A DNA stretch of 64,000 nt, taken from assembly GCF_005938675.2 (NCBI RefSeq), contig NZ_VCCH02000001.1, positions 62,001-126,000 on the forward strand. Direction: 5' to 3'. Position 1 is the first letter of the stretch. Each line of letters starts with the position of its first letter. The position numbers and the translations under genes are program-made. The notes beneath the pieces were generated by a model. That model was not told the DNA's origin and did not search any database. It worked only from the letters and a program-made list of their open reading frames with translations. This document shows positions 62,431 to 64,000 of the stretch, one piece after another. The stretch is from Mycobacterium sp. KBS0706 (GTDB taxonomy: Bacteria > Pseudomonadota > Alphaproteobacteria > DSM-16000 > Inquilinaceae).

Positions 62431-63420
62431 TCAGCGGGCCGAGACACCCTTGCCGAAGCGCTTCTCGATCCGCGCCTGGACCAGCTCGAACACGGCCGAC
62501 ATCGCCCAGTAGATCAGCGCGGCGACGATCAGCATCTCCATGTATTTGAACTCGGCCCGGCCATGGGTGCGGGCCAGGAACATGATCTCCCAGACCCCCA
62601 TCACCGAGACCAGGGAGGAATCCTTGAGCATGGCGATGAACTGGTTGCCGGTCGGCGGGATGATCAGTCGCATCGCCTGGGGCAGCACCACCAGCCAGGT
62701 GACCTCGGCCGGCTTCAGCCCGAGCGACAGGGCGGCCTCGGACTGGCCGCGCGGGACCGCCAGGATGCCGGCGCGGAAGATCTCGGCCATATAGGCGCCG
62801 TAGCACAGCGACAGGGCGATGATGCCCGCCGGGATAGCGTCGATGACGAGGCCGAGCTGCGGCAGGCCGAGATAGATCAGCATGGTCTGCAGCAGCAGCG
62901 GCGTGCCGCGGAAGAAGGAGGTGTAGAAGGTGGCGATGCCGAAGGCCGGACCGCTGTCCGACAGCCTGGCCAGGGCCGCGGCCAGCGCGATCACGGTCGA
63001 GATCGCGATCGAGACGGCGCAGATGAACAGGGTCAGCGCGGCGCCCTGGATGAAGCCGTCGCGCAGCTCGAGCCCGAGCAGGATCGGCGCCCGGTCGAGC
63101 ATGAAGGAATAGCTGAGGCCGAAGCTCCAGCAGAAGGCTGTGAACAGGGCCAGCAGCTCGACCCAGATGATCGTCGCCTGGGCCCGGAACGGCAGGTGCG
63201 ACAGCAGCCAGAAGTTCAGAACCACCAGGGCGGCCAGGACGGCGATGACCAGCCAGGGCCCGGCCGCCTGGCCGGCCGGCAGGGCCAGCGCCGGCACGAC
63301 CTCCGCCAGCCGTGCGACCAGCCCGCCATAGTCGAAGCCGGCCAGCACGGCGACGGACAGCAGGAACAGAAGCCCGCGCAGCAGCAGCGGCTGCGCCAGG
63401 GCCTCGAACAGGCGGATCAC
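62431..63420 (-). CDS. Polar amino acid ABC importer permease
   Basis: A 329-residue HisM/GlnP-type permease, longer than the usual 220 because of an N-terminal block with three extra helices (residues about 15-100). The core has FIQGAALTLFICAVSIAIST and the ATPase-contact loop SEAALSLGLKPAEVTWLVVLPQAMR. The start is a GTG at 63420, four bases after the stop of the binding-protein gene. No ATPase follows. In some rhizobial importers both permeases are replaced by one long one, which may apply here. Confidence 0.92.
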   Translation of the reverse strand: MIRLFEALAQPLLLRGLLFLLSVAVLAGFDYGGLVARLAEVVPALALPAGQAAGPWLVIAVLAALVVLNFWLLSHLPFRAQATIIWVELLALFTAFCWSFGLSYSFMLDRAPILLGLELRDGFIQGAALTLFICAVSIAISTVIALAAALARLSDSGPAFGIATFYTSFFRGTPLLLQTMLIYLGLPQLGLVIDAIPAGIIALSLCYGAYMAEIFRAGILAVPRGQSEAALSLGLKPAEVTWLVVLPQAMRLIIPPTGNQFIAMLKDSSLVSVMGVWEIMFLARTHGRAEFKYMEMLIVAALIYWAMSAVFELVQARIEKRFGKGVSAR

Positions 63421-63424
63421 CCTG

Positions 63425-64000
63425 TCAGGCCGCGGGCTTGGTCAGGTCCGCCCCGTACCATTTCATCGACAGCTTGGTCAGCGTGCCGTCCTCATGCATC
63501 GCCTTGACGATCTCGGCGAGCTTGGCGGTCAGCTCCGGATCGCCCTTCTCGATCGCCACTGATAGCGGCTCGTAGAACAGCGGCGACCCCACCACCTTGA
63601 TCGGGTAGCCGCTCTTGATCGCGCCCTGGATCGTCGGCAGCGCCGTCGCCACCGCGTCGAGCCGGGTGCCGTCGCCGAGCTTCAGGTCGTCCAGCGCCGG
63701 GACATCGGTGTCGTAGGACTGGATCTTGGCGTCCTTGATCACGACCTGGAACGGCGGCGCACCGGCGGCGTCGATCACCAGGTCGCCGCGCAGATAGCTC
63801 TCATAGGTCGTGGCCGCGCCGACGCCGATCTTCTTGCCCGAGGCGTCGGCCGGGGTCTTGATCGTGGTGTTGGACGAATTCACCGCCAGGGCCGCCGGCG
63901 TATAGTAGTAGATCGCCGGGAAGTCGAGCACCTCGGCTCGCGCCTTGGTCGGCGTCATCGACCCGACCGAAACGTCCCATCGCCCGGCCCATTTGCCGGA
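63425..64000 (-). CDS. Amino acid ABC importer substrate-binding protein (5' end outside window)
   Basis: The last 191 residues of a family 3 periplasmic binding protein are visible. The part at the window edge (GKWAGRWDVSVGSMTPTKAR) shows that the open frame continues beyond 64000; the ATG at 63958 is internal, not the start. Typical features are FPAIYYYTPAALAVNSS and IKTPADASGKKIGVGAATTYESYL. It is directly upstream of the permease and part of the same operon. Confidence 0.92.
   Translation of the reverse strand, partial: SGKWAGRWDVSVGSMTPTKARAEVLDFPAIYYYTPAALAVNSSNTTIKTPADASGKKIGVGAATTYESYLRGDLVIDAAGAPPFQVVIKDAKIQSYDTDVPALDDLKLGDGTRLDAVATALPTIQGAIKSGYPIKVVGSPLFYEPLSVAIEKGDPELTAKLAEIVKAMHEDGTLTKLSMKWYGADLTKPAA

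Noticed and set aside
1..64000. CRISPR arrays, tRNA or rRNA genes, prophage or integrative element
   Set aside because: No regularly spaced direct repeats, no cloverleaf or rRNA-like sequence noticed, and no integrase, transposase or phage structural gene among the readable frames.

Overview
The window is very GC-rich, densely coded chromosomal DNA from a free-living alphaproteobacterium. The gene content (osmoregulated glucan locus with a small gene between opgG and opgH, many LysR regulators and GSTs, prkA-yeaH-spoVR, several ABC importers) fits a Rhodospirillales-type soil or opportunistic bacterium such as an Inquilinus or Azospirillum relative. That placement is inference; no rRNA or other phylogenetic marker is present. 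I saw no tRNA, rRNA, CRISPR array, transposase, integrase or phage gene.

Layout. 1-6912 (minus): an MdtABC-type RND efflux operon cut by the left edge, with an inverted intergenic repeat between mdtA and mdtB. 7086-10207: an unknown membrane protein, then three translationally coupled genes for small membrane-anchored proteins of unknown function. 10271-20000: a redox and detoxification block (PNPOx-reductase-ferredoxin fusion, two GSTs, azoreductase, SMR transporter with an unannotated 38-residue neighbour, methyltransferase, His-tailed DMT exporter) with three LysR regulators, each divergent from a likely target. 20038-25235: small proteins, a TTG-started exported protein, a ChaN lipoprotein and a DedA-PAP2-LssY fusion. 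25359-29832: a short-chain dehydrogenase, a polyamine-type ABC importer without an ATPase gene, and an ArsR regulator. 29829-36742: APC permease, SDR with divergent LysR, an RTX repeat protein ended by a strong hairpin shared with dps, and a beta-lactamase-fold hydrolase. 36876-40554: a TPP enzyme, azlD, a frameshifted azlC and a LysR gene. 41148-46458: prkA-yeaH-spoVR followed by a DUF4279 gene. 46482-51898 (minus): MscS-type channel, DUF4893 protein, and a coupled RimK-like ATP-grasp plus GNAT/C39-peptidase fusion. 52017-58156: a sulfatase-fold membrane enzyme and an opgG-opgI-like-opgH locus for periplasmic glucans. 58329-64000 (minus): DUF2264, ThuA and a Tat-exported sugar-binding protein, then an amino-acid ABC permease and a partial binding protein cut by the right edge.

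Themes. Envelope stress and detoxification dominate: RND and SMR efflux, GSTs, azoreductase, Dps, MscS, periplasmic glucans and the PrkA stress operon. The best leads for something undescribed are the coupled RimK/GNAT-C39 pair, the sulfatase next to the opg locus, the three-gene membrane-anchored operon, the SMR protein with Asp in place of its essential Glu plus its small neighbour, and the His-rich DMT exporter. Several divergent LysR pairs carry clear inverted repeats that are likely operators.
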